Source: Candidatus Woesearchaeota archaeon
GTDB taxonomy: Archaea > Nanobdellota > Nanobdellia > Woesearchaeales > JACPBV01
Reading direction: 5' to 3'
DNA length: 14,431 nt
Assembly (NCBI GenBank): GCA_019323195.1
Contig: JAHWHQ010000061.1
Location: 1-14,431 of the forward strand
How positions within the stretch are numbered: position 1 is the first letter of the stretch; each line of letters starts with the position of its first letter. Below the pieces are notes generated by a model. It worked only from the letters and a program-made list of their open reading frames with translations, did no database searches and was not told where the DNA came from. Shown here one piece after another: positions 1-6,033 of this stretch. Position numbers and translations under genes: made by a program.

Positions 1-117
1 CGCCTGGCCTTTGCCATTGTTTACTCCGTAAACAAGGCAAACAATGGCACAGACGCCTAGGATTTCTATGAGGCCCGCAACAGAATATTTCCTGCGGTTT
101 TGAAAATCATTAATCAT
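1..117 (-). CDS. Partial membrane protein, N-terminus only
   Basis: An open frame of 39 codons starts at an ATG whose first base is position 117 and runs off the left edge. It has a short polar, basic start (Arg-Arg-Lys at residues 8-10) and then a hydrophobic stretch (about residues 13-30, including ILGVCAIVCLVYG) that looks like a signal anchor or single transmembrane segment. It is divergent from gatC, with 50 bases between the two starts. A weak AGGT lies a few bases upstream of the ATG. The family cannot be named from 39 residues. The alternative is the 3' end of a plus-strand gene stopping at position 60 (19 open codons), which I find less likely because it is shorter and leaves the clear minus-strand start unexplained. 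Confidence 0.5.
   Translation of the reverse strand, partial: MINDFQNRRKYSVAGLIEILGVCAIVCLVYGVNNGKGQA
12..49. repeat. Nested, mutually exclusive inverted repeats
   Basis: Positions 12-22 (TGCCATTGTTT) are the exact reverse complement of 39-49. Within this, 17-24 (TTGTTTAC) pairs perfectly with 28-35 across a 3-nt loop, and 11-15 extends that stem with 36-40 around a single bulged A16. The two pairings use the same bases, so they exclude each other. The structure lies inside the predicted minus-strand partial gene, about 70-105 nt after its start. Its function is unknown and it may be chance, helped by codon content. Confidence 0.45.
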
Positions 118-130
118 TAGGACCTTACGA

Positions 131-142
131 AAATTATTTAAA
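131..142 (+). promoter_or_regulatory. Putative TATA-type promoter of the gatC operon
   Basis: The AT-rich element AAATTATTTAAA lies about 26-37 bases before the gatC ATG at 168. That is the spacing expected for an archaeal TATA box driving a leaderless or nearly leaderless transcript, and gatC has no clear Shine-Dalgarno sequence. The element is nearly palindromic and could also serve the divergent minus-strand gene starting at 117. Confidence 0.45.
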
Positions 143-167
143 CAAACCAATAACAATTTTCCTTATA

Positions 168-470
168 ATGGGGACGGATAAAGAAATTAAGGTTGATAAG
201 GAACTAATACGACACATAGCAGAATCTGCACGGATCAGGCTTACTGAAACCGAGATAAAGAGGTTCTCAACACAATTGAAGGAGATCCTTAATGCGTTCT
301 CGCAGCTGGATAAGGTTAATACAGACAATACTAAGCCTTCATTCCAGCCTGTTGAGATGAAAAATATGCTCAGGGAAGATAAGGTAAAGGAATCCTTAAC
401 ACAGGAAGAGGCTTTATCTAATGCAAAGGAAAAAAAAGAGGGATATTTTAAAGGCCCTATGGCGGTGTAA
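168..470 (+). CDS. gatC: Asp/Glu-tRNA amidotransferase subunit C (GatC)
   Basis: This is the small subunit of the heterotrimeric GatCAB enzyme, which amidates misacylated Asp-tRNA(Asn) and/or Glu-tRNA(Gln) in the cytoplasm. GatC wraps around and stabilises the GatA-GatB pair and has no catalytic site of its own. The 100-residue product matches the usual GatC length. It shows the family pattern of an N-terminal helix (about residues 8-30, with HIAESARIRLTETEI) and an amphipathic helix (31-48, FSTQLKEILNAFSQLDKV). A Pro-containing linker follows, and the tail ends in GYFKGPMAV, matching the GatC 'f.vP.v' end. It is the first gene of a five-gene run and is followed after 1 nt by the cyclophilin gene. 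The start at 168 fits a leaderless transcript from the AT-rich element near 136. Identity is firm because gatA and gatB follow. Confidence 0.9.
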   Translation: MGTDKEIKVDKELIRHIAESARIRLTETEIKRFSTQLKEILNAFSQLDKVNTDNTKPSFQPVEMKNMLREDKVKESLTQEEALSNAKEKKEGYFKGPMAV

Positions 471-471
471 G

Positions 472-1032
472 ATGAATGAACAAAAACAAACAAAAAAAAG
501 GGGAATAATGGTATGCTTAATATTGATAACAGCCATGCTTATAGCCGGCTGCACAGGAGGTAATAAGATGGACAGGAAAACTGCTGTTTTTGAAACGAAC
601 AAGGGAACATTCGAGGTAGAGCTTTTTACAGAAAAAGCGCCGATAACAACAAAGAACTTTATAGACCTTTCAGATAAGGGGTTTTATGACGGGCTAATAT
701 TCCACAGGGTCATCGACGGATTCATGATACAGGGAGGAGACCCTAACGGCGACGGGACAGGGGGGCCTGGATATACGATAGATGATGAGTTCCATCCAGA
801 GCTAAAGCATGATTCTGAAGGGATACTGTCGATGGCAAACGCAGGACCTAATACAGGAGGGTCACAGTTCTTCATAACACTCGCGCCTACGCCATGGCTT
901 GACGGAAGGCATTCTGTGTTCGGAAGGGTAACAAGCGGGATGGATGTTGTGAAGGCCATTGGAAAGTCTCCAAAGGATTCAAGAGACAAGCCTAAAGAGG
1001 ATGTCATAATAAACAAGATAACCATAAAGTAA
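472..1032 (+). CDS. Cyclophilin-type peptidyl-prolyl isomerase, probable lipoprotein
   Basis: This enzyme catalyses cis-trans isomerisation of peptidyl-proline bonds. From the ATG at 472 it is 186 residues. A basic N-terminus and a hydrophobic segment (about 13-25) precede a lipobox-like IAGC, so the long form is probably exported and lipid-anchored on the outer face of the membrane. The cyclophilin core follows from about residue 33 and retains the active-site signature: FHRVIDGFMIQGGD (Arg, Phe, Met, Gln), SQFFITL, and WLDGRHSVFG (Trp and His). It is a short, single-domain, bacterial/archaeal-type cyclophilin. The frame is also open upstream to an ATG at 421, but that would lie inside gatC, so 472 is preferred, one base after the gatC stop. 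A strong Shine-Dalgarno stands before an internal ATG at 568, so a cytoplasmic short form is also possible. Its place between gatC and gatA is unusual, and no role in tRNA amidation is known to me. Confidence 0.9.
   Translation: MNEQKQTKKRGIMVCLILITAMLIAGCTGGNKMDRKTAVFETNKGTFEVELFTEKAPITTKNFIDLSDKGFYDGLIFHRVIDGFMIQGGDPNGDGTGGPGYTIDDEFHPELKHDSEGILSMANAGPNTGGSQFFITLAPTPWLDGRHSVFGRVTSGMDVVKAIGKSPKDSRDKPKEDVIINKITIK
555..561 (+). promoter_or_regulatory. Strong internal Shine-Dalgarno inside the cyclophilin gene
   Basis: AGGAGGT is followed after 6 nt by an in-frame ATG at 568 that begins the cyclophilin core (MDRKTAVFET). It is the best ribosome-binding site in the first operon, better than that of the upstream start at 472 (weak GGTG). 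The AGGAGG bases also encode residues just after the lipobox Cys, so coincidence with coding need is possible. Confidence 0.45.
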
Positions 1033-1038
1033 GATAAG

Positions 1039-2379
1039 ATGGATCCAAAAAAGGTCATTGAAGAATGCAGGAAAATAGATAAGGAATACCATTACTTTAA
1101 TGCTATCAATGAAAAAGCAAAAACAGAGGGTAAGGGAAAACTGGAAGGGATAGCTGTTTCTGTAAAGGACTGCATATGCGTCAAAGGTATGGAATCCAGG
1201 GCAGGTTCTAAGATACTGGAAGGGTATAAGCCGGTGTTTGATGCTACTGTGGTTGAAAAGGCTAGAAAAGAAGGAGCGATAATAATCGGCAAGACTGCAC
1301 AGGATGCTTTTGGCTTTGGAACCTTTTCAGTCAATGTCGGGAAGGGAATGAAGATCCCTTTAAACCCGTTTGACAAGGAAAGGGCCTGCGGAGGGAGTTC
1401 AGGAGGAGGAGCAGGATTGACGCAAAAGGCAACTTTCAGGCATATTGCTCTGGGACAGAGCACAGGAGGCTCTATAGCTGCGCCTGCCTCTTTCTGCGGT
1501 GTTGTAGGGCTGTGCCCTACCTATGGCAGGGTCTCAAGATACGGCCTTATGGATTATGCTAACAGCCTTGACAAGATAGGGCCTATATCCAAGAATGTTG
1601 AGGATGCTGCTTTGATGCTGGAGATAATTGCCGGATTTGATGGAAAGGAAAGTACAACGCTGGATGAGGCTGTCCCAAGATATACTGATTTTCTTAAAAA
1701 GGGGATAAAAGGGATTAAGATTGGAGTAATAAAGGAGGCTTTTGGAGAAGGGGTTGATGATGAGGTGAAGGATAAGGTTGAGGATGGCATAAAAAAATTA
1801 GAATCGCAAGGGGCAAAAACTGAAAAGATATCTTTGCCTTTAACAGAAAAATATGTAATACCTACTTATTACTTACTGGCTATGTGCGAGGCTTCCACTA
1901 ACCTTGCAAAATACTGCGGGATGCGGTACGGGGCAGCAGGGACTGTAAAAGGAAACTTCAATGAATACTTCTCAAAGGTAAGGAGCGAGCATTTTAATGA
2001 TGAAAGCAAAAGGAGGATAATAATAGGAACATTCGCAAGGATGGCAGGATACAGGGATGCTTATTATATCAAGGCGGCAAAGGTAAGGACAAGGATCATC
2101 GAGGAGTACAAGAAAGCGTTCAAGAAGGTGGATGTTTTGGTTTCTCCAACAATGCCTTTTACTGCTCCTAAGATAAAGGAGATTGAGAAATTGACGCCTT
2201 TGCAGAGCTATACAGCAGACATACTTACAGCCGGGCCTAATCTAGCCGGTCTGCCGCATATATCAATACCGGTCGGTGTTGACAAGAATAAAATGCCTGT
2301 TGGCCTGATGCTTACAGGGGATCATCTGCAGGAAGGGAAGCTGATACAGGCTGGGAGCGAGATCGAAAATGGAATTTGA
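1039..2379 (+). CDS. gatA: Asp/Glu-tRNA amidotransferase subunit A (GatA)
   Basis: This is the glutaminase subunit of GatCAB. It belongs to the amidase-signature family, hydrolyses glutamine and channels ammonia to GatB. At 446 residues it is a little shorter than the usual 470-490, mainly at the N-terminus. The Ser-cisSer-Lys triad is visible: Lys43 (SVKDC), the Ser pair 120-121 (CGGSSGGG) and nucleophile Ser145 (QSTGGSIAAPA). It is followed by the conserved SFCGVVGLCPTYGRVSRYGL block, and the C-terminal AGLPHISIPVG block is present. The usual SDTGGSIRQPA reads QSTGGSIAAPA here, so the family Ser, Asp and Arg of that loop are replaced; I think related archaeal sequences share this, but cannot check. 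It starts 6 nt after the cyclophilin stop. The stop overlaps the next gene by 11 nt, which suggests coupled translation. Identity is supported by the flanking gatC and gatB. Confidence 0.92.
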   Translation: MDPKKVIEECRKIDKEYHYFNAINEKAKTEGKGKLEGIAVSVKDCICVKGMESRAGSKILEGYKPVFDATVVEKARKEGAIIIGKTAQDAFGFGTFSVNVGKGMKIPLNPFDKERACGGSSGGGAGLTQKATFRHIALGQSTGGSIAAPASFCGVVGLCPTYGRVSRYGLMDYANSLDKIGPISKNVEDAALMLEIIAGFDGKESTTLDEAVPRYTDFLKKGIKGIKIGVIKEAFGEGVDDEVKDKVEDGIKKLESQGAKTEKISLPLTEKYVIPTYYLLAMCEASTNLAKYCGMRYGAAGTVKGNFNEYFSKVRSEHFNDESKRRIIIGTFARMAGYRDAYYIKAAKVRTRIIEEYKKAFKKVDVLVSPTMPFTAPKIKEIEKLTPLQSYTADILTAGPNLAGLPHISIPVGVDKNKMPVGLMLTGDHLQEGKLIQAGSEIENGI

Positions 2380-2959
2380 GGAAAAGAAGATAGTCTACTT
2401 CACTAAACCAGGGGAAGAGAATACTGAAAAAACGCTTGAGCTGGCAGCAGAATATGCTAAATCCAATAATATAAAAACAATAGTCATCGGGTCAGCAAGA
2501 GGGGAGTCTGCGATGAAGCTGAAGGAAAAGGCTCCTGAGCTGGAGGTTATAGATGTCGCTTATGCAGAAGGTGTCTCGCATAAGGAATCGTTGGCTGCAT
2601 TTAAGGAGAATAAAGCCAGGATCGAGGAAAAGGGGATAAGGATCGTGAGGTGCACGCATGCTTTCAGCGGCATAGACAAATGCCTGTTCAGGAAATTCGG
2701 GACCCTGATGCCTAATGTCCTTATAGGGGAGACATTGAAACTAATATCTGAAGGGGTCAAGGTTGCTGTCGAGTGTGCGCTTATGGCAGCAGATGCAGGG
2801 GCTGTAAAGCAGAAAGAAAAGATACTGGCGATAGGGGGGACATCGCACGGGGTTGACACATGCTTGCTTGTTGAGCCTTCAACAACATCCAATTTTTTTG
2901 AGTTTGGAATACTTGAGATAATATGCATACCAAGGTACGGGGGGCTGGCTCATGGATAG
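2369..2959 (+). CDS. Pyruvate kinase C-terminal-domain-like protein, unknown function
   Basis: This 196-residue soluble protein resembles the stand-alone archaeal proteins similar to the alpha/beta C-terminal domain of pyruvate kinase (PF02887-like). The visible pattern is TEKTLELAAEYAKS, then a strand KTIVIGSARGESA. Later come a VAVECALMAADAGAV helix and IAIGGT-like core (KILAIGGTSHGVDTCLLVEP), ending in LEIICIPR. There is no barrel catalytic domain, so it cannot be a pyruvate kinase. The family is generally uncharacterised, and binding of a phosphorylated or nucleotide effector would be inference from the fold only. It overlaps gatA by 11 nt and gatB by 8 nt, so it is almost certainly co-translated with both. 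That arrangement, rather than the protein itself, hints at a link to amidotransferase or tRNA function. Confidence 0.7.
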   Translation: MEFEEKKIVYFTKPGEENTEKTLELAAEYAKSNNIKTIVIGSARGESAMKLKEKAPELEVIDVAYAEGVSHKESLAAFKENKARIEEKGIRIVRCTHAFSGIDKCLFRKFGTLMPNVLIGETLKLISEGVKVAVECALMAADAGAVKQKEKILAIGGTSHGVDTCLLVEPSTTSNFFEFGILEIICIPRYGGLAHG

Positions 2960-4373
2960 TTTTAAGTCAGAGATAGTGGTAGGCCTGGAGGTGCACATAG
3001 AGCTGAAGACAGAGTCAAAACTGTTCTGCGGATGCAGAAGGGCAGGCAAAGAGGATGAGAAGCCAAACACAAGAACATGCCCTGTCTGCTTAGGGCATCC
3101 AGGCTCGAAGCCTGTACTGAACAAGAAGGCTGTTGAATATGCTATAAAGCTGGCTTTGGCAGCAGGCTCAAGGATATCTCCTGAGCTGATATTTTCAAGG
3201 AAGTCTTATTTCTATCCGGACATGTCAAAGAACTACCAGATCTCACAGTATGAAATACCTCTGGCAACAGAAGGAAGGATAAGATTAGAGAACGGAAAGG
3301 AGATCGGCCTGGTGAGGATCCATATGGAAGAAGACCCTGCAGCTTTGGTGCATCCTGCAGGGATGAAGGATTCTAAGTTTGTACTTGTTGACTATAACAG
3401 AAGCGGGGACCCTTTGGTAGAGGTCGTGACAAAACCTGAACTGACAAGCCCCGGAGAGGCACGGGACTTTATGAAGCAGCTTATAACAATACTTGAATAC
3501 CTGGAGATATTTGATCCTGATGACTGCATCATAAAGGCAGACGCTAATGTATCGATAAAGGAAAGCGGCTATGCAAGGGCTGAGATAAAGAACATTACAG
3601 GGTTTAAAGAGATAGAGAGGGCATTAAATTACGAAGTTGCAAGGCAGAAGAAGGATGTCAATGAAGGCAGGAAGATAGTGCAGGAGACAAGGGCATGGGA
3701 TTCTGAAAAAGGCATTACGTTCTCTTTAAGGACAAAAGAGACAGAGGCTGACTACGGCTATATCGTTGACCCTGATTTGGTAAAAATCGAACTTACAAAA
3801 AAATGGCTGGATGAGATCAGGAAAACTGTCCCTGAGCTGGCTCATGAGAAGCTTAGGAAATTTACAGAAAAGCACGGGATAAAGGAGGAGATGGCAAAGG
3901 TCATATCAAAAGATAGGGCTTTGGCGGAGATGTTTGAGGCTGTCTCTACAGCGGTCAACCCTGAGCTGGCAGCAAAATGGATAAGAAGGGAACTTACAAG
4001 GGTCTTAAACTATAACAAAAAAAGATTAAGCCAGACAGGGATCAAGGAAACGCATATGATCGATCTATTAAAATTAATCGAAGAGAAGAAGATAACTGAG
4101 ACAGTGGCGCAAAGGATAATAGAGAAGCTGGTTGAAAAGCCTTTTGATATAAATGAGTATGTCAGGAAAGAAGGATTAGGGGTGGTCTCTGATGCAGGAG
4201 AGCTGGAGAAGATATGCAGGGAGGCTGTAAAGGAAGGGGCTAAGGCGGTTGAGGACTATAAGTCAGGGAATGAGAAGGCGCTGAATTTTGTTATTGGAAG
4301 GGTCATGGCAAAGACAAAAGGAAAGGCTGAGCCTAACGCTGTAAGGGAGATAATCAGGAAGATTATCGGGTAA
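2952..4373 (+). CDS. gatB: Asp/Glu-tRNA amidotransferase subunit B (GatB)
   Basis: This is the kinase/transamidase and tRNA-binding subunit of GatCAB. It phosphorylates the mischarged Asp or Glu on the tRNA using ATP and amidates it with ammonia delivered from GatA. The 473-residue length is normal. The N-terminal cradle shows IVVGLEVHIELKTESKLFC. A four-Cys zinc site is suggested by FCGC and TCPVC, followed by LGHPGSKPVLN. The family signatures SYFYPDMSKNYQISQYE, HMEEDPAALVH and DYNRSGDPLVEVVTKPE are intact, as is ADANVSI. The C-terminal helical YqeY-like tail (about 330-473) ends in NFVIGRVMAKTKGKAEPN, which contacts the tRNA elbow in known structures. The ATG overlaps the previous stop by 8 nt. 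It is the last gene of the operon; a T-rich stretch follows directly. Confidence 0.96.
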   Translation: MDSFKSEIVVGLEVHIELKTESKLFCGCRRAGKEDEKPNTRTCPVCLGHPGSKPVLNKKAVEYAIKLALAAGSRISPELIFSRKSYFYPDMSKNYQISQYEIPLATEGRIRLENGKEIGLVRIHMEEDPAALVHPAGMKDSKFVLVDYNRSGDPLVEVVTKPELTSPGEARDFMKQLITILEYLEIFDPDDCIIKADANVSIKESGYARAEIKNITGFKEIERALNYEVARQKKDVNEGRKIVQETRAWDSEKGITFSLRTKETEADYGYIVDPDLVKIELTKKWLDEIRKTVPELAHEKLRKFTEKHGIKEEMAKVISKDRALAEMFEAVSTAVNPELAAKWIRRELTRVLNYNKKRLSQTGIKETHMIDLLKLIEEKKITETVAQRIIEKLVEKPFDINEYVRKEGLGVVSDAGELEKICREAVKEGAKAVEDYKSGNEKALNFVIGRVMAKTKGKAEPNAVREIIRKIIG

Positions 4374-4390
4374 TTTGATTTTTTCTTATT
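4374..4390 (+). terminator. T-rich putative terminator after gatB
   Basis: Directly after the gatB stop comes a T-rich stretch with a run of six T at 4379-4384. Archaeal transcription commonly stops at U-rich tracts without a hairpin, and none is obvious here. A separate promoter-like element follows for the next gene. Confidence 0.4.
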
Positions 4391-4408
4391 ACTTTAGTGT
4401 GATAGCAA

Positions 4409-4416
4409 GATTTAAG
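4409..4416 (+). promoter_or_regulatory. Possible TATA element for the coiled-coil gene
   Basis: GATTTAAG is centred about 29 bases before the ATG at 4442, compatible with a leaderless archaeal transcript. A GGAG at 4421-4424 is too far from the ATG to act as a normal ribosome-binding site. Support is weak and positional only. Confidence 0.3.
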
Positions 4417-4441
4417 AAGTGGAGAATAATCCCTTTTGTAT

Positions 4442-5329
4442 ATGGCAGGGAATTTAGATAAATTCATAAACGTTGAAACAACGGTGGAAATTCATGATGC
4501 AGAAAAAAGGCCATATAATTCTGAAGAGATAGTTCAGCTTGCTAAAAATTACTTGAGTCTATTAGAAAAGAAATTAACAGAGATTAGTAGACTTTATGTG
4601 AAATTGCAGAGAGATTGTAATTCAGAGAAAGAAAGGGCTGATAATATTACAAGGGAGCTAGAAGAGCAAAAAACTGAAAACAATTATCTTAGGGAAGAGA
4701 TTGAGAGGCTAAAAGAAAATTCAACAGGAAACCCTAATCTAGAAGAAAGGTGCACAGAGTTAAATAAAAAGAATAAAGATTTAATGACAGAGAATGAAGA
4801 GTTAAAGAAAGAAAATAAAATATTAAGGAAGAAGGAAAACCAAGACCTTGATATGAAAGTAGCACCTTGTGTCTTGCCTGAAGGATACAAAGTAGAGGTT
4901 AAAATAAATGAAAAAATGTATGAATTAGAAAAAGTCCCATCTACTTTGATCACTGAAACACCAGATGAGATTTTTATATATAATCAGAATACAAAAGATA
5001 AAAAAGAATATATAATAAAGAATGGGGTAGAAAAATTCAGCTTTAGTAAACTAGCACTTGTACCATTTGGAAAGTTTAAAGTTGGATTATTTCCTTGTGT
5101 TAATATATGCTACAATATTGTTAAGAATGTTCTTGTTGAGGGAGGGGAATTCAAGGAGGAGGATAAAGGTTTAAATAGGCAATATTACAATAAAAACTAT
5201 AAAAGAGAAGATGGAGATATAAATGTTTCAGTAACCTTTGCAAGTACAATAAATTTTTCCAACTTACGCTACTCCAAAGATGAATATTTTCTTAAATTCT
5301 GCAAAGAGTACTTAAAAAAAAGGGTTTAA
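4442..5329 (+). CDS. Coiled-coil protein of unknown family, AT-rich gene
   Basis: I do not recognise this 295-residue protein. Residues 1-25 are polar. About residues 28-135 form a long charged helical region with heptad-like Leu/Ile spacing (LAKNYLSLLEKKLTEI, LEEQKTENNYLREEIERLK, LMTENEELKKENKILRKKE), predicted as coiled coil with a short Asn/Pro break near 96-100 (NPNLEE). About 145-295 is a mixed, probably globular domain with Tyr/Phe-rich strands. There is no signal peptide and no transmembrane helix. The frame also opens at a TTG (4436), but ATG 4442 is preferred. The gene is clearly more AT-rich than its neighbours: sampled 60-base stretches have 13-16 G/C, against about 30 in gatB. It also uses more AAA, ATA and TTA codons, so recent gain or weak constraint is possible. 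It stands between two operons and seems to be transcribed alone. Confidence 0.75.
   Translation: MAGNLDKFINVETTVEIHDAEKRPYNSEEIVQLAKNYLSLLEKKLTEISRLYVKLQRDCNSEKERADNITRELEEQKTENNYLREEIERLKENSTGNPNLEERCTELNKKNKDLMTENEELKKENKILRKKENQDLDMKVAPCVLPEGYKVEVKINEKMYELEKVPSTLITETPDEIFIYNQNTKDKKEYIIKNGVEKFSFSKLALVPFGKFKVGLFPCVNICYNIVKNVLVEGGEFKEEDKGLNRQYYNKNYKREDGDINVSVTFASTINFSNLRYSKDEYFLKFCKEYLKKRV
5314..5321 (-). terminator. Minus-strand T-run terminating the regulator transcript
   Basis: Eight consecutive A on the plus strand read as eight T on the minus strand, about 47-54 nt beyond the stop codon of the minus-strand regulator. This is a plausible archaeal U-tract terminator. It lies inside the last codons of the convergent coiled-coil gene (a Lys-Lys-Lys stretch), so lysine coding may be the only reason for it. 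Confidence 0.35.
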
Positions 5330-5367
5330 GTCTTTCTTAGAGAATGTATTTATTAGGACTAAAATAC

Positions 5368-5949
5368 TCAAGACAGATGGCTTTGCCAGTCTTTTAAAAT
5401 AAAGCTGGACAGTTCCATGCAGACAGCTAAAGCAGAATTCTCAGTAACCCTGTAAGAGTCGGCAAAGGTTATTATCAGGAGATCATTCTTCTTATACTGG
5501 AATAGATAATTTAACTGTGATGTGTCTATGATGTCCTGCTCTGCCTGGGGAAGGAAGAGGTTCTTGTCGAACCTGAACAATAATGCGGCTTCTGCGCTGT
5601 TTTTTATCGCGATGTCCCTTTCCTTGAATGATATCTGCTTATTGCAGTTTTTTACAAGGAGGGCTGCTTTTTTTAGTTTTGGATGTAATTGGTCATAACT
5701 TATCCTTTTCGGGCCTTCGATACTTTCCCTTAAATTATTCAGGAAGATGGTTCCTTTTTCACTCAGGAAGTGGCCCTGCCTTTTTGAGCTGATCAGATTA
5801 TTATCTTTTAGTATATCAAGGATGGTCCTTATTGTTCCTTCGCCTAACTCCAGTTCTGAAGAGAGCTTTTCCCTTGAGACCGGCTCTTTGATCAATAAGA
5901 ATGCCCTTAGAAGATCGTAATTGCTGAAGTTGGAGATATTACCCACCAT
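5368..5949 (-). CDS. Winged-helix regulator, DUF4443-like; candidate corrinoid-locus regulator
   Basis: This 193-residue soluble protein has an N-terminal winged helix-turn-helix at about residues 9-75. Its parts are LLRAFLLIKEPVSREKLSSE, then a recognition-type helix in LGEGTIRTILDILKDNNLI, then a wing KRQGHFLSEKG. The C-terminal half (about 80-193) has alternating strands and helices and probably senses a ligand or forms a dimer. The arrangement resembles archaeal DUF4443-type transcription regulators, a family with little characterisation; that naming is from memory. It is transcribed divergently from the B12 operon, with 84 bases between its ATG and the btuF ATG. That gap contains a shared TATA-like element and a perfect 6+6 palindrome. 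A local regulator of corrinoid uptake, possibly autoregulated, is my inference from position. A TATTTAAAT element about 26-34 nt upstream suggests a leaderless mRNA. Confidence 0.7.
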   Translation of the reverse strand: MVGNISNFSNYDLLRAFLLIKEPVSREKLSSELELGEGTIRTILDILKDNNLISSKRQGHFLSEKGTIFLNNLRESIEGPKRISYDQLHPKLKKAALLVKNCNKQISFKERDIAIKNSAEAALLFRFDKNLFLPQAEQDIIDTSQLNYLFQYKKNDLLIITFADSYRVTENSALAVCMELSSFILKDWQSHLS

Positions 5950-5964
5950 CTTAAAGATGGAAAA

Positions 5965-5986
5965 CTTTATATAGTATTTAAATTTT
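5965..5986. promoter_or_regulatory. Shared bidirectional TATA region between regulator and btuF
   Basis: This AT-only-like stretch contains TTATATA (5968-5974 region) and the symmetric TTTAAA (5977-5982). Measured from TTTAAA, a plus-strand start about 25 nt on would fall near 6005 and leave a short leader with a Shine-Dalgarno for btuF. A minus-strand start would fall near 5953, a few bases before the regulator ATG at 5949. One element could therefore serve both directions. Confidence 0.5.
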
Positions 5987-5990
5987 CCTA

Positions 5991-6007
5991 TTGGATGTTA
6001 TATCCAA
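5991..6007. promoter_or_regulatory. 17-bp palindromic operator candidate
   Basis: TTGGAT (5991-5996), a 5-nt spacer, and ATCCAA (6002-6007) form a perfect 6+6 inverted repeat. It lies between the TATA region and the btuF start and overlaps the expected btuF transcription start. A dimeric winged-helix protein bound here would be expected to block transcription of the B12 operon. The obvious candidate binder is the divergently encoded regulator. No second copy was found by eye elsewhere in the window. Confidence 0.55.
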
Positions 6008-6020
6008 CACAATAAAACAT

Positions 6021-6027
6021 GGGGGAG
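6021..6027 (+). promoter_or_regulatory. Shine-Dalgarno that decides the btuF start
   Basis: GGGGGAG ends 6 nt before the ATG at 6034. It overlaps the upstream in-frame ATG at 6019, which therefore cannot use it. This selects 6034, giving a protein that begins MKKTILF with a normal signal peptide. Confidence 0.7.
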
Positions 6028-6033
6028 AAATTG

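Noticed and set aside
1..60. Plus-strand open frame ending in TAG at 58-60, possibly the 3' end of an upstream gene.
   Set aside because: Only 19 codons are visible. The opposite strand has 39 codons with a start and a clear membrane segment, so the minus strand was preferred, though this is not certain.
5952..5969. Weak inverted repeat TAAAG...CTTTA next to the regulator start.
   Set aside because: Only 5 bp per arm in AT-rich DNA; expected by chance. The 6+6 TTGGAT palindrome nearby is much stronger.
5950..6033. Possible cobalamin riboswitch ahead of btuF.
   Set aside because: The gap is 84 bases and the expected leader about 28 nt, far too short, and no B12-box sequence is visible.
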